Assembly (NCBI GenBank): GCA_934446095.1
Contig: CAKSDR010000052.1
Location: 1 to 9,682, forward strand
Origin: an uncultured Eubacteriales bacterium
Lineage (GTDB): Bacteria; Bacillota; Clostridia; Oscillospirales; CAG-382
DNA length: 9,682 nt
Direction of reading: 5' to 3'
A program made the position numbers and the translations under genes. A model generated the notes under the pieces. That model was given only the letters and a program-made list of their open reading frames with translations, made no database searches and was not told the DNA's origin. Shown piece after piece: positions 1-6,943 of the stretch (within the stretch, counting starts at the first letter, position 1; each line of letters begins with the position of its first letter).

Positions 1-173
1 AAGAGCAGCAGAAATTCGCTGTTTGAAAGCATACCTCTTGCCGTTTCGTTTAACAGGCAGTCGGAAATATTCTGCGTGATAACTGTCAAGAGACCTCCGT
101 ATTTTCTAAACCGTTTCCAGCACTTCAAAATGTACGGATTTTTGAAATACAAGTGTGCTTCATCGACATATCC
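1..173 (-). pseudogene. Fragment of VirB4/TraE-type conjugation ATPase
   Basis: Read on the minus strand from 173 down to the left edge, the only sensible frame contains YVDEAHLYF (a Walker B-like strand ending in Asp-Glu), then WKRFRKYGG, then LLTVITQNISD and ARGMLSNSEFLLL. This order matches the C-terminal motor domain of the VirB4-family ATPases of Firmicute conjugative elements (Tn916-like and related ICEs), where an acidic Walker B pair is followed by a WRxFRK segment, a TxITQN motif and an MLSNSEF motif. In the intact family this protein powers type IV secretion during conjugation. The reading frame stops at 174-176, immediately before the Walker B, and the sequence upstream does not encode the Walker A half, so the 5' part is missing. 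The 3' part runs off the window. I infer a decayed or rearranged integrative element lying to the left. The family call is fairly sure; pseudogene status is inferred from the lost upstream part. Confidence 0.72.
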
Positions 174-401
174 TCATTTATGACAGTTTCGCCGCTGTTA
201 AATTTCCAGCCGATAAACTCCGTATTTTTGTTAGCCTCAAGGTTTTCAATAGGTAATGCCATAAAATCATATATACTCAGTGGCAGACAAGCTTCAAACC
301 ATTCTGAGATATTTCTTAGTTCTGTAGCACCATTTATGCCGATGGCTTCTGTTATTTCTGTAATTATTGCAAGGGGACTCCAAGCCGGAATTGGAGAAAA
401 A
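174..401. other. Unassigned stretch between two gene remnants
   Basis: No convincing gene starts here. A minus-strand frame stays open through most of it (ending at a stop at 125-127, out of frame with the VirB4 fragment) and reads like real protein, with ISEWFEACLPLSIYDF and NTEFIGWKFNSGETV, but has no good start codon and I do not recognise it. The plus-strand frame is also open from 153 but its composition looks like an antisense shadow. The simplest reading is a second remnant of unknown origin fused to the VirB4 fragment by a rearrangement near position 171. Confidence 0.35.
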
Positions 402-482
402 ATGGAATTAAATGCTCCCGGTTATCATAATGTTGTAATTTATGACGGCGAAAACAATACTGTAGTTATAGAACAGTGGTAA
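402..482 (+). CDS. Micro-ORF (26 aa) or C-terminal tail of a lost gene
   Basis: An ATG at 402 is preceded by GGAG (393-396, five bases before the start) and opens a 26-codon frame beginning MELNAPGYHNVVIYDG and ending in EQW before TAA. It is followed 18 bases later by a well-formed terminator. The same frame is open further upstream, so it may instead be the surviving C-terminus of a longer protein cut by the rearrangement on its left. No signal peptide or membrane segment is present. I recognise no family. That it ends just before a terminator supports a genuine 3' gene end; whether anything is translated from it now is unknown. Confidence 0.3.
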   Translation: MELNAPGYHNVVIYDGENNTVVIEQW

Positions 483-500
483 TTTAATTTAAAAATCAAA

Positions 501-534
501 AGCCTGAACATTTTAGTTGTTCAGGCTCTTTTTT
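501..534. terminator. Bidirectional intrinsic terminator
   Basis: A perfect 10-bp stem, AGCCTGAACA (501-510) with TGTTCAGGCT (518-527), has a 7-base loop. On the plus strand it is followed by CTTTTTT; on the minus strand the same stem is followed by TTTGATTTTT. It therefore can end both the plus-strand remnant finishing at 482 and the minus-strand TetR gene finishing at 608. Confidence 0.85.
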
Positions 535-607
535 GCCGCGGCACGCAAGCCGGTTAGAATTTGCGCATATGCGGGCTTTTGCAAAAATATAAATGTGTAA
601 AATGTAA

Positions 608-1201
608 TTATTTTTTCGCTTCTTTTGAATATGCTTCTCTTATTCCGGCAATGCCGGTTACGCATATTTTGCTGACGATATCCGAAATTTCCTCAATAGA
701 CTGACGCATATCCGAATTGAACCAGTTTTGATAAACCGATATCATACCCGAAATTGTATAATCAAGGACTATCGCAAGCGTTGATTTATCAATTTCAACG
801 AGGTTTGAAAATGCGTTTTGCGCTTTTAATTTCAGAAGTTCGGTAATTTTCTTTACAAGATTTTTGTTGCCGTTGATTTTTAACAAAGATTTGTAAAAAT
901 CCATATCGCTGTTAATTATTGCGGTGAGTTTTACAAAAATTGCATACGGATTTTCCGGATTGAAATCCTGAACTGCCTCGTCGAAATTATTTATTATTTC
1001 ATTTTCGATCTCGTCAACAATTTCATATACTCCCTTGTAATAATTGTAAAAAGTTTTTCGGTTGATAATTGCCTTTTGCGCAATATCTTTTACGGTAATG
1101 TTGTCTATGTCGTTTTCGGCAAGAAGCTGCGCAAAGGCGTTGCGTATCGCTTTTTTTGTTTTTATGACCCGAAGATCGGGACGTTTGCTTTCTTGTTCCA
1201 T
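608..1201 (-). CDS. TetR/AcrR-family transcriptional repressor
   Basis: A 197-aa DNA-binding regulator. The N-terminal domain has the standard TetR three-helix layout: a helix around residues 14-30, then a helix-turn-helix at about 36-56 ending in the recognition-helix signature NRKTFYNYYK (47-56). The rest is an all-helical ligand-binding and dimerisation domain without recognisable ligand residues. The start at 1201 is chosen because AGAGG (1210-1214) lies eight bases upstream. A longer frame from 1252 exists, but that start would sit inside the promoter/operator and has no ribosome binding site. The gene is divergent from a two-ATPase, one-permease ABC operon, the usual arrangement for a local repressor of an efflux pump; it probably also represses itself through the palindrome at 1247-1256. 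The inducer cannot be predicted. The family call is firm; the target is inferred from position and shared operator-like sites. Confidence 0.9.
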   Translation of the reverse strand: MEQESKRPDLRVIKTKKAIRNAFAQLLAENDIDNITVKDIAQKAIINRKTFYNYYKGVYEIVDEIENEIINNFDEAVQDFNPENPYAIFVKLTAIINSDMDFYKSLLKINGNKNLVKKITELLKLKAQNAFSNLVEIDKSTLAIVLDYTISGMISVYQNWFNSDMRQSIEEISDIVSKICVTGIAGIREAYSKEAKK

Positions 1202-1238
1202 TTTTTTAACCTCTATACATTTTTTTGCTTTTTTGTAT

Positions 1239-1260
1239 AATATACCACACATGTGTCATT
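1239..1260 (-). promoter_or_regulatory. tetR promoter -10 region with palindromic operator
   Basis: On the minus strand an AT-rich -10-like element (TATATT, or TATTAT, around 1237-1244) lies immediately downstream of the perfect 10-bp palindrome ACACATGTGT (1247-1256). No good -35 is seen. A repressor bound to the palindrome would cover the space between -35 and -10. The extended motif ACACATG-N3-CAT (1247-1259) recurs at the ABC operon promoter, which supports an operator function. The -10 assignment is tentative. Confidence 0.5.
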
Positions 1261-1299
1261 TTTGTGGAAATTAACCACACCGTTTACGGATAATGTCCC

Positions 1300-1328
1300 T
1301 TGCAATAACACCATACCTGTATTATAAT
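1300..1328 (+). promoter_or_regulatory. Sigma-A promoter of the ABC operon
   Basis: TTGCAA (1300-1305) and a perfect TATAAT (1323-1328) are separated by exactly 17 bases, a near-consensus vegetative promoter pointing into the ABC operon. Transcription would start near 1335, leaving a leader of about 90 bases before the first ATG. A promoter this strong fits control by repression rather than activation. Confidence 0.8.
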
Positions 1329-1330
1329 AC

Positions 1331-1343
1331 ACACATGAGGCAT
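1331..1343 (+). promoter_or_regulatory. Second operator-like site, ACACATG-N3-CAT
   Basis: ACACATG (1331-1337), three bases, then CAT (1341-1343) repeats in the same orientation the motif at 1247-1259, and both are preceded by a TATAATA run. It sits just downstream of the -10 hexamer, at the predicted transcription start, where a bound TetR dimer would block initiation. The second half-site is imperfect here (AGG in place of TGT). Confidence 0.5.
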
Positions 1344-1426
1344 AAGTCAAGGAGGAGAAATAAAATTTATTAAAAAATTTTCAAAAATATAAAATTTTTA
1401 TAAAGAAAGGTGCCAGAGAGGTAAAA

Positions 1427-2359
1427 ATGAATGTAATCAGTGTTGATCATTTGACGAAAGATTATGGGCAGGGACGAGGCGTTTTTGACGTGTCTTTCGG
1501 GGTAAAAGAAGGCGAAGTATTCGGATTTTTGGGTCCGAACGGTGCCGGAAAGTCCACAACAATCCGCCACCTTATGGGTTTTTCGAAGCCTCAGAGCGGA
1601 AAGACGCAAATTTTCGGCAAAGACTGCTTTTCAAGATATTATGAAATTATGCGCAGCGTCGGGTATATTCCCGGTGAGATTGCCCTTCCGGCAGGTCTTA
1701 CGGGGTGGGAATTTATTCATATGATGCAAAAACTGCAGGGAAATGAAAATAAAGAGCAGTTGAAAAGACTTATGGATATGTTTGAACTTGACCCCAGAGG
1801 GGAAACAAAACGCATGAGTCTTGGCGTAAAAAGAAAACTTGCGGTTGTCACGGCGTTCATGAACGATCCGTCTGTCCTTATACTTGATGAACCGACATCA
1901 GGACTTGATCCTGTTATGCAGGAGGTATTTGTTGAGTTTATAAAAGAAGAAAAGGAACGCGGCAAAACGATATTGCTTTCAAGCCACATCTTTTCTGAAG
2001 TTGATGCCACATGTGACCGGATTGCCATTATCAAGGACGGAAAAATTGTTTCCGACTTTGTTGCAAGCGATTTAAAACATGCTTCGCAGAAAAATTATGA
2101 ACTTGGATTTCCGGATTTTGAAACTTATCAGAAGTTTTTGAAAGATAACGAGGAAAACAGACTTTTCAAAATTATAAAAACAAAGCCCGAAAAGAATCGT
2201 GCGGTTATTTCAACCAACGACAGCGTTATAAACGAAGTTATCGCCCTGATAAGCGCATATCCGCTTTGCCGTTTCAGACATTTGAAAGAAACGCTTGAGG
2301 ATTACTTTATGAGTTATTATAAGGAAGATAAGAATTTCGGAGGTGGACTTAATAAATGA
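1427..2359 (+). CDS. ABC exporter ATP-binding protein 1
   Basis: A 310-aa cytoplasmic ATPase subunit that drives an exporter formed with the permease at 3263. Walker A is GPNGAGKST (residues 36-44), the signature is the degenerate MSLGVKRK (130-137, normally LSGGQ), Walker B is LILDEP (151-156), a D-loop SGLDP follows, and the switch histidine is H187 in SSHIF. GYIPGEIALP, in place of the usual Q-loop glutamine, is typical of the CcmA/DrrA-like group of ABC-2 exporters. The last ~90 residues form a separate C-terminal domain of unknown role. AGAGAGG (1415-1421) lies five bases before the ATG. The stop overlaps the start of the next gene as ATGA, indicating translational coupling. It is clearly a paralogue of the next protein. 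Substrate is unknown; drug or peptide efflux is inferred only from the divergent TetR regulator. Confidence 0.93.
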   Translation: MNVISVDHLTKDYGQGRGVFDVSFGVKEGEVFGFLGPNGAGKSTTIRHLMGFSKPQSGKTQIFGKDCFSRYYEIMRSVGYIPGEIALPAGLTGWEFIHMMQKLQGNENKEQLKRLMDMFELDPRGETKRMSLGVKRKLAVVTAFMNDPSVLILDEPTSGLDPVMQEVFVEFIKEEKERGKTILLSSHIFSEVDATCDRIAIIKDGKIVSDFVASDLKHASQKNYELGFPDFETYQKFLKDNEENRLFKIIKTKPEKNRAVISTNDSVINEVIALISAYPLCRFRHLKETLEDYFMSYYKEDKNFGGGLNK

Positions 2360-3273
2360 ATCCGACAATAAAACTTGACAGACTTACAAAGGACTATGGT
2401 TCGGGGCGCGGAATATTTGACGTTTCGCTTGAAATAGGCGAGGGAGAAATGTTCGGGTTTGTCGGCACAAACGGAAGCGGCAAGACGACTACAATCCGCA
2501 ATATCATGGGCTTTTTGCTTCCTACATCCGGACATTCTTATGTAAACGGGCTTGAATCGTGGAGCAGGTCGTCTGATGTTATAAAAGATATCGGTTATGT
2601 ACCGGGAGAAATTGCTTTCCCCGACTTGCGCACGGGAACCGAGTTTTTAAAAAGCCAGGCAGATTTTCTTAAAATAAAAGATATGACATATGCAAACGAA
2701 CTTATAGAACGTCTTCAACTTGATCCGCGCGCGCCGCTTCGCCGAATGAGCAAAGGAATGAAACAAAAGACGGCAATTGTCGCGGCTCTTATGGCAGACA
2801 AAAAAATAATCATTCTTGACGAACCAACAACAGGACTTGATCCTCTGATGCGCGATGTGTTTCTTGACATTATAAAAGCGGAGCACAAGAAGGGAAAAAC
2901 CATACTTATGAGCAGTCACATGTTCGGCGAACTGCAGGACACCTGCGATAGGGTAGCCCTTATAAGAAACGGAAAAATTGTAGATATTGCAAATATGTAT
3001 GATATACACCACAGACGCGAGAACGAGTATAAAATAGAGTTCTGTCTTGAGGATGACTATAAACGTTTTAAGTCTGCGGGGTATCGCATAACGCGGGACC
3101 AGAGTCAGTACTCTCAGGTAACCGTATGCGTTGCGGCCGATGAACTTAATCGTATGTTTTCGGATCTTAAGAATTACAAGGTTAAATTTATTACCGAAGT
3201 AAAATACGATCTTGAACGCCATTTTAAAAATATTTTATTTGAAGATAAGGAGAAAAGTGAAGATGTTAAGTAA
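2356..3273 (+). CDS. ABC exporter ATP-binding protein 2
   Basis: A 305-aa ATPase, paralogous to its upstream neighbour along its length (shared RLTKDYG/HLTKDYG N-terminus, GRGxFDVS, PGEIA, LDPR, CDR and GKIV segments). Walker A is GTNGSGKT (37-44) with Thr replacing the usual Pro. The signature is MSKGMKQK starting at residue 131, Walker B ends at D155-E156 in IIILDEP, and the switch histidine is H188 in SSHMF. All catalytic residues are therefore kept in both copies, so both nucleotide sites could work. GGAGGTGG (2339-2346) inside the end of the preceding gene serves as ribosome binding site. The C-terminal ~90 residues differ most from the paralogue. With one permease gene downstream, the likely complex is an ATPase heterodimer on a permease homodimer. 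Confidence 0.93.
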   Translation: MNPTIKLDRLTKDYGSGRGIFDVSLEIGEGEMFGFVGTNGSGKTTTIRNIMGFLLPTSGHSYVNGLESWSRSSDVIKDIGYVPGEIAFPDLRTGTEFLKSQADFLKIKDMTYANELIERLQLDPRAPLRRMSKGMKQKTAIVAALMADKKIIILDEPTTGLDPLMRDVFLDIIKAEHKKGKTILMSSHMFGELQDTCDRVALIRNGKIVDIANMYDIHHRRENEYKIEFCLEDDYKRFKSAGYRITRDQSQYSQVTVCVAADELNRMFSDLKNYKVKFITEVKYDLERHFKNILFEDKEKSEDVK

Positions 3274-4831
3274 ATCTTTATTTAAGCAGTCGTGCAAGGC
3301 AAACGGCACAATGTGGCTTATTATTACAATCGCGGTATGTTTCATGCTGTCATGTGTAATGCTTATTTCCGGAAACGGTCAACTTGGCGAAACAAAACAG
3401 GCTATTCAAAGTACGATAATCGAGGGCGAACTTACATCAGGCATGCAGGAACGTGCGATTAATTATTATGAAATTGCAAATAACGCACTTTGCAGATTCG
3501 ATAAAGTTTTTGCGGAAAACGCCGAAAATGTTGTAAAGACCGATGCATTTATGCAGGTATATATGACAGGCGGAGAGGCTGCCGCAAAGCAGTATGCCGC
3601 AGGAGTCAGTTATAAGGCCGCGGCCGAAGATCTTCAGAAATATGCCGCAGCAATTGCGGACGAAAAGGGTTATGCTGCCGATTCCGACGAAGCAAAAGAG
3701 ATACAGGGCGTTATTTTCTATACACTCAATGTTATGACAACCGATGAAAACAACAATACGGTTTACAGTTTTGACGATTTTTACAAAGAACACGGAGAAG
3801 AAGCGCCGAGATATGACCTTTCTTCCATAGGAAGCGCTTTGCATAACGACTACAGAGAAAAATATGTAATGAAAAACGTTTCCGCTTTTCTTGCCGGAAA
3901 TATGGTTGGGGACGAAAATATCGAAAATATGCTTTCGCAGCTTTCCGATTACGGAGTTACAAGAGAACAGTATGCAGACTTTGGTTTTGCAGACTATGAA
4001 AACGTAAAAAGTATTGCAAACGGCGCTATTGTTGACTACCGTGCAAATCTCGAATATCGTCTTGATAATATGAAAGACGGAGAAACCGAAGAGAGCATAA
4101 AGGAGGAACTTGTAAATGAAATTTCGGGCAGCCTTCTTTCAACACTCCCGCAAGAAGTTTCCGACGCTCTTGAAGAAATAGGCGCGGCAGACCTTTACGG
4201 TACTCTTATCGGTTCTATCTTCTTCAAAATGGCGGGACTGCTTCTTCCTATAATTTATATGATAATGACTGCAAACGCGCTTATCGCAGGTCAGGTAGAC
4301 AGCGGTTCTATGGCATATATTCTTTCCTCGTCGGTAAAACGCCGCAGCGTAACTTTCACACAGGCAATTTACCTTATCAGCTCTCTTTTCGTAATGTTTT
4401 TATGCACTACCGTGACAAGTCTTATCTGCTTTAATATTGTCGATGTAGACACGTCTTTGAATACTGAAAAACTGCTTATTATAAACCTCGGAGCATTTCT
4501 TGTAATGTTTGCAATGAGCGGAATATGCTTTGCGGCGTCATGCTGGTTCAATCGTTCCAAAAATTCCATGGCGCTCGGCGGAGGTCTTAACATGTTCTTC
4601 CTTGTAGCGACAATGCTTGGATTGTTCGGCTCTTCCGTTTTGCCGTCGATTATCCGTATGGATGCTCTCAATTACTTTAACTATGCGTCTATCATTTCAT
4701 TTTTCGATGTTGTATCGATTCTCGAAGGAACAAACGCCTATATATGGAAATTCGGAGTGCTTATCGTTATAGGCATTATAGGATACGTTGCAGGGTCTGT
4801 AAAATTCCGCAAAAAAGATTTGCCGCTTTAA
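3263..4831 (+). CDS. ABC-2-type exporter permease with a large outer domain
   Basis: A 522-aa membrane subunit. One hydrophobic helix near the N-terminus (about residues 17-36) is followed by a hydrophilic, Ala/Glu/Asp/Tyr-rich region of about 275 residues with no membrane segment, and then five hydrophobic segments between about 315 and the C-terminus (around GLLLPIIYMIM, YLISSLFVMFLCTT, GAFLVMFAMSGICF, LNMFFLVATMLGLF and GVLIVIGIIGYVAG). This is the six-helix ABC-2 plan with the domain after helix 1 predicted outside the cell. The protein ends in a basic cytoplasmic tail. The ATG at 3263 is chosen because AAGGAG (3247-3252) precedes it. A TTG 17 codons upstream would add a basic N-terminus and lacks a ribosome binding site. 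It overlaps the upstream ATPase by 11 bases. Family confident; substrate unknown. Confidence 0.88.
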   Translation: MLSKSLFKQSCKANGTMWLIITIAVCFMLSCVMLISGNGQLGETKQAIQSTIIEGELTSGMQERAINYYEIANNALCRFDKVFAENAENVVKTDAFMQVYMTGGEAAAKQYAAGVSYKAAAEDLQKYAAAIADEKGYAADSDEAKEIQGVIFYTLNVMTTDENNNTVYSFDDFYKEHGEEAPRYDLSSIGSALHNDYREKYVMKNVSAFLAGNMVGDENIENMLSQLSDYGVTREQYADFGFADYENVKSIANGAIVDYRANLEYRLDNMKDGETEESIKEELVNEISGSLLSTLPQEVSDALEEIGAADLYGTLIGSIFFKMAGLLLPIIYMIMTANALIAGQVDSGSMAYILSSSVKRRSVTFTQAIYLISSLFVMFLCTTVTSLICFNIVDVDTSLNTEKLLIINLGAFLVMFAMSGICFAASCWFNRSKNSMALGGGLNMFFLVATMLGLFGSSVLPSIIRMDALNYFNYASIISFFDVVSILEGTNAYIWKFGVLIVIGIIGYVAGSVKFRKKDLPL

Positions 4832-4848
4832 TAACTTTAATAAAGCGA

Positions 4849-4891
4849 AAATGGCAACCCTATATAGGGTTGCCATTTATTTTTAATTTTT
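4849..4891 (+). terminator. Terminator of the ABC operon
   Basis: A perfect 13-bp stem (AAATGGCAACCCT at 4849-4861, its complement at 4866-4878) with a four-base loop is followed by a U-rich tract, 18 bases after the permease stop. Confidence 0.9.
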
Positions 4892-4945
4892 GATGGAAAA
4901 TATAAAATTTTGCACAAAAAAATTGTTAATAAAATTATTACATTT

Positions 4946-4980
4946 GATTTTCGCAAAATCGCTTATAAATGTTGTATAAT
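4946..4980 (+). promoter_or_regulatory. Probable promoter of the DUF1538/P-II operon with inverted repeat
   Basis: A perfect TATAAT lies at 4975-4980, about 34 bases before the TTG start. No good -35 is found at 17 bases; the position is occupied instead by a perfect inverted repeat, GATTTT-CGC-AAAATC (4946-4960). This could be an operator for an unknown regulator that either activates a weak promoter or blocks it. The -10 is convincing; the regulatory role is inference. Confidence 0.5.
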
Positions 4981-5013
4981 AAATAATAAACTGTTTTTGA
5001 GGGGAGAAATTTA

Positions 5014-6537
5014 TTGGGAAAGACATTATTACTAAAAATTAAAGAGGCCATGATTTCGGTTTTTCCGGTAACTCTTATAGTTGCGGTGCTGTGTCTTACG
5101 GGAATAGTTCCGCTGACCGGAAGCGAAATTACGGTGTTTATTATAAGCGCGCTGCTTTTGACTTTGGGAATAGGATTTTTTAATTTGGGTGCCGATCTTG
5201 CTATGACGCCGATGGGTGAATATATGGGAACCGGACTTGCAAAATCCGGTAAAGTAACCCTGCTTTTGCTTGTCAGTTTTGTCATGGGAGTATTTATAAC
5301 TATAGCCGAGCCCGATCTGTCAGTTTTGGCGCTGCAGGTTAAAGACGTTATAAAAAGTACGTCGCTTATAGCCTTTGTCGGAACGGGCGTCGGACTTTTT
5401 CTTGTGATTGTTATATTAAAAATTATTTTTAACATAAATCTTTCAAAAATACTGATGCTGTTTTATATGCTTATTTTTGCGCTGACATCTCTTATGGCAG
5501 TGTTTGAAAAGCAGGATCTCATTTCGCTTGCATATGATTCCGGCGGAGTTACGACAGGTCCTATAACTGTTCCGTTTATAATGGCGCTCGGAGTCGGCAT
5601 TGCGGCTGTTCTCGGCGGAAAAAATGTCACCGAAAACAGTTTCGGACTTATAGCTGTGTGTTCCATGGGTCCGATTATATCCGTAATGCTTTTAGGACTT
5701 TCAAGCAAAGGAAAAATTACATATGAACTGCCTGATTATTCCCTGAAAACGGGATTTGATGAAATGCTGAAAATTATATGCGATACTGCCGGTGAAGTTG
5801 CGGTTGCGCTTGGTCTTATAGTCGTGTTTTTTGTTATTCTGCAAAAATTCATATTAAAACTTCCGAAAAAAAGACTTGCAAAAATAGCCGCAGGTATAGT
5901 ATATACTTTTATAGGACTTGTGATGTTTCTGTCGGCAGTGTCGTGCGGATTTATGCCTATAGGATATAAAATAGGTGCAGGCCTTGCCGGAAAATCAAAA
6001 GTATTGCTTGCGGCTGCAGGATTTGTGATAGGACTTGTGGTAGTTCTTGCAGAGCCTGCCGTGCATGTGCTTAATAAACAGGTTGAAGAAATTACCGACG
6101 GAACCGTAAGCAGAAAATCGATGATGGTTGCGTTGTCTGTAGGTGTCGGAATTTCCATATTTTTATCAATGCTGCGGATAATCTGCGGTCTTGATATACT
6201 TGTATTTTTGATACCCGGGTATTTTATATCTCTTGCGCTTTCGTTTTTTGTTCCGGGAATATATACGTCTATCGCTTTTGACTCCGGAGGAGTTGCAAGC
6301 GGACCTTTGACTTCAAGTTTTATACTCCCTATGGCAGTTGGGGCATGTTATGTGCTTCGCGGACAGCAGGAAATTATGAGGTATGCTTTCGGCATTGTTG
6401 CAATGGTTGCAATGACGCCTCTCATCACGATACAACTGCTTGGTTTCCGCGCTGTGATCTCATCGGTAATAAGGGAAAAGATTGCCATGAGAAAACTTGT
6501 TTATGCCGATGATGAACAAATTATAGATTTCATGTAG
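5014..6537 (+). CDS. DUF1538 membrane protein (duplicated), putative P-II-regulated transporter
   Basis: A 507-aa polytopic inner-membrane protein of the DUF1538 family, made of two tandem copies. Copy 1 carries AEPD at residues 98-101 and YDSGGVTTGPIT with its Asp at 175. Copy 2 carries AEPA at 346-349 and FDSGGVASGPLT with its Asp at 423. The two motifs are 77 residues apart in both copies, and the copies are offset by 248. Buried Glu and Asp next to Gly-rich breaks are what one expects at an ion or substrate path, but no substrate is known to me. The start is a TTG: AGGGGAG (5000-5006) lies seven bases upstream and no ATG nearby is as well placed. Two P-II-like genes follow within the same operon, the first after 15 bases, which suggests they gate this protein as GlnK gates AmtB. 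Family certain; transport function inferred. Confidence 0.88.
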   Translation: MGKTLLLKIKEAMISVFPVTLIVAVLCLTGIVPLTGSEITVFIISALLLTLGIGFFNLGADLAMTPMGEYMGTGLAKSGKVTLLLLVSFVMGVFITIAEPDLSVLALQVKDVIKSTSLIAFVGTGVGLFLVIVILKIIFNINLSKILMLFYMLIFALTSLMAVFEKQDLISLAYDSGGVTTGPITVPFIMALGVGIAAVLGGKNVTENSFGLIAVCSMGPIISVMLLGLSSKGKITYELPDYSLKTGFDEMLKIICDTAGEVAVALGLIVVFFVILQKFILKLPKKRLAKIAAGIVYTFIGLVMFLSAVSCGFMPIGYKIGAGLAGKSKVLLAAAGFVIGLVVVLAEPAVHVLNKQVEEITDGTVSRKSMMVALSVGVGISIFLSMLRIICGLDILVFLIPGYFISLALSFFVPGIYTSIAFDSGGVASGPLTSSFILPMAVGACYVLRGQQEIMRYAFGIVAMVAMTPLITIQLLGFRAVISSVIREKIAMRKLVYADDEQIIDFM

Positions 6538-6552
6538 AAGGGAAATAAAAAT

Positions 6553-6939
6553 ATGGCTGACAATAAAAACAAAAGAAAAAATACTGCCGGCACAAAAAAA
6601 CTAAGCCTTTTGGTAACGGTGGTTGACAGAAAAAAGGCTGAATTTTATATGGACCTTATACAAAACTATGAAGTGAACATGCAGCTTTTTATGGCGGCAA
6701 GGGGGACTGCAACAACCGAAACCCTTCATTTTCTGGGATTGTCGGAAACTGAAAAGGCGGTTATTTTAAGCGTTGTAAGAGAAGACAGGATAAAAGAAAT
6801 ATTAAGTGTGCTTGATGAAAAGTTCTCACAGATAAAAGGCGGAAAGGGAATTGCATATACGATACCAATGACGGGAACTATAGGCGTTGCCATGTATGCA
6901 TTTCTTATCAATAATAAAAATACGGTTGCGGGAAGGTGA
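6553..6939 (+). CDS. P-II-like signalling protein 1
   Basis: A 128-aa cytoplasmic protein with the ferredoxin-like beta-alpha-beta pattern of the P-II family: strand LSLLVTVVD (17-25), helix to about 38, a strand ending in AARGTAT (48-54), a short loop, strand AVILSVV, helix RIKEILSVLDEKF, then GGKGIAYTIPM near the C-terminus. The first 16 residues are a Lys/Asn-rich extension. The T-loop is short and lacks the tyrosine that is uridylylated in GlnB/GlnK, and no TGxxGDGK B-loop is visible, so control by GlnD is unlikely. AAGGGA (6538-6543) lies nine bases before the ATG. In the family, trimers bind adenine nucleotides and often 2-oxoglutarate. Its likely partner is the DUF1538 protein 15 bases upstream. 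It could be a paralogous chain of a mixed trimer with the next gene. Confidence 0.82.
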   Translation: MADNKNKRKNTAGTKKLSLLVTVVDRKKAEFYMDLIQNYEVNMQLFMAARGTATTETLHFLGLSETEKAVILSVVREDRIKEILSVLDEKFSQIKGGKGIAYTIPMTGTIGVAMYAFLINNKNTVAGR

Positions 6940-6943
6940 AAGT

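Noticed and set aside
153..401. Plus-strand frame upstream of 402 as a real N-terminal half of a 109-aa protein
   Set aside because: Its first part overlaps the VirB4 fragment in antisense, has no ribosome binding site, and reads like a shadow of the opposite strand.
564..573. Palindrome CGCATATGCG and a weak AAGCC/GGCTT stem around it
   Set aside because: Short, with a long loop and no clear T-tract; the terminator at 501-534 already explains transcript ends here.
1202..1252. Longer N-terminus for the TetR protein starting at 1252
   Set aside because: It would begin inside the palindromic operator/-10 region and has no ribosome binding site, whereas the 1201 start has AGAGG at the right distance and begins where TetR proteins normally do.
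3212..3262. TTG start adding 17 residues to the permease
   Set aside because: No ribosome binding site; the ATG at 3263 has AAGGAG and gives a normal short cytoplasmic N-terminus.
5736..6158. Minus-strand ORF of 140 codons inside the DUF1538 gene
   Set aside because: Antisense shadow of a strongly conserved membrane protein; its sequence is low-complexity Ser/Thr/Pro without motifs or start signals.
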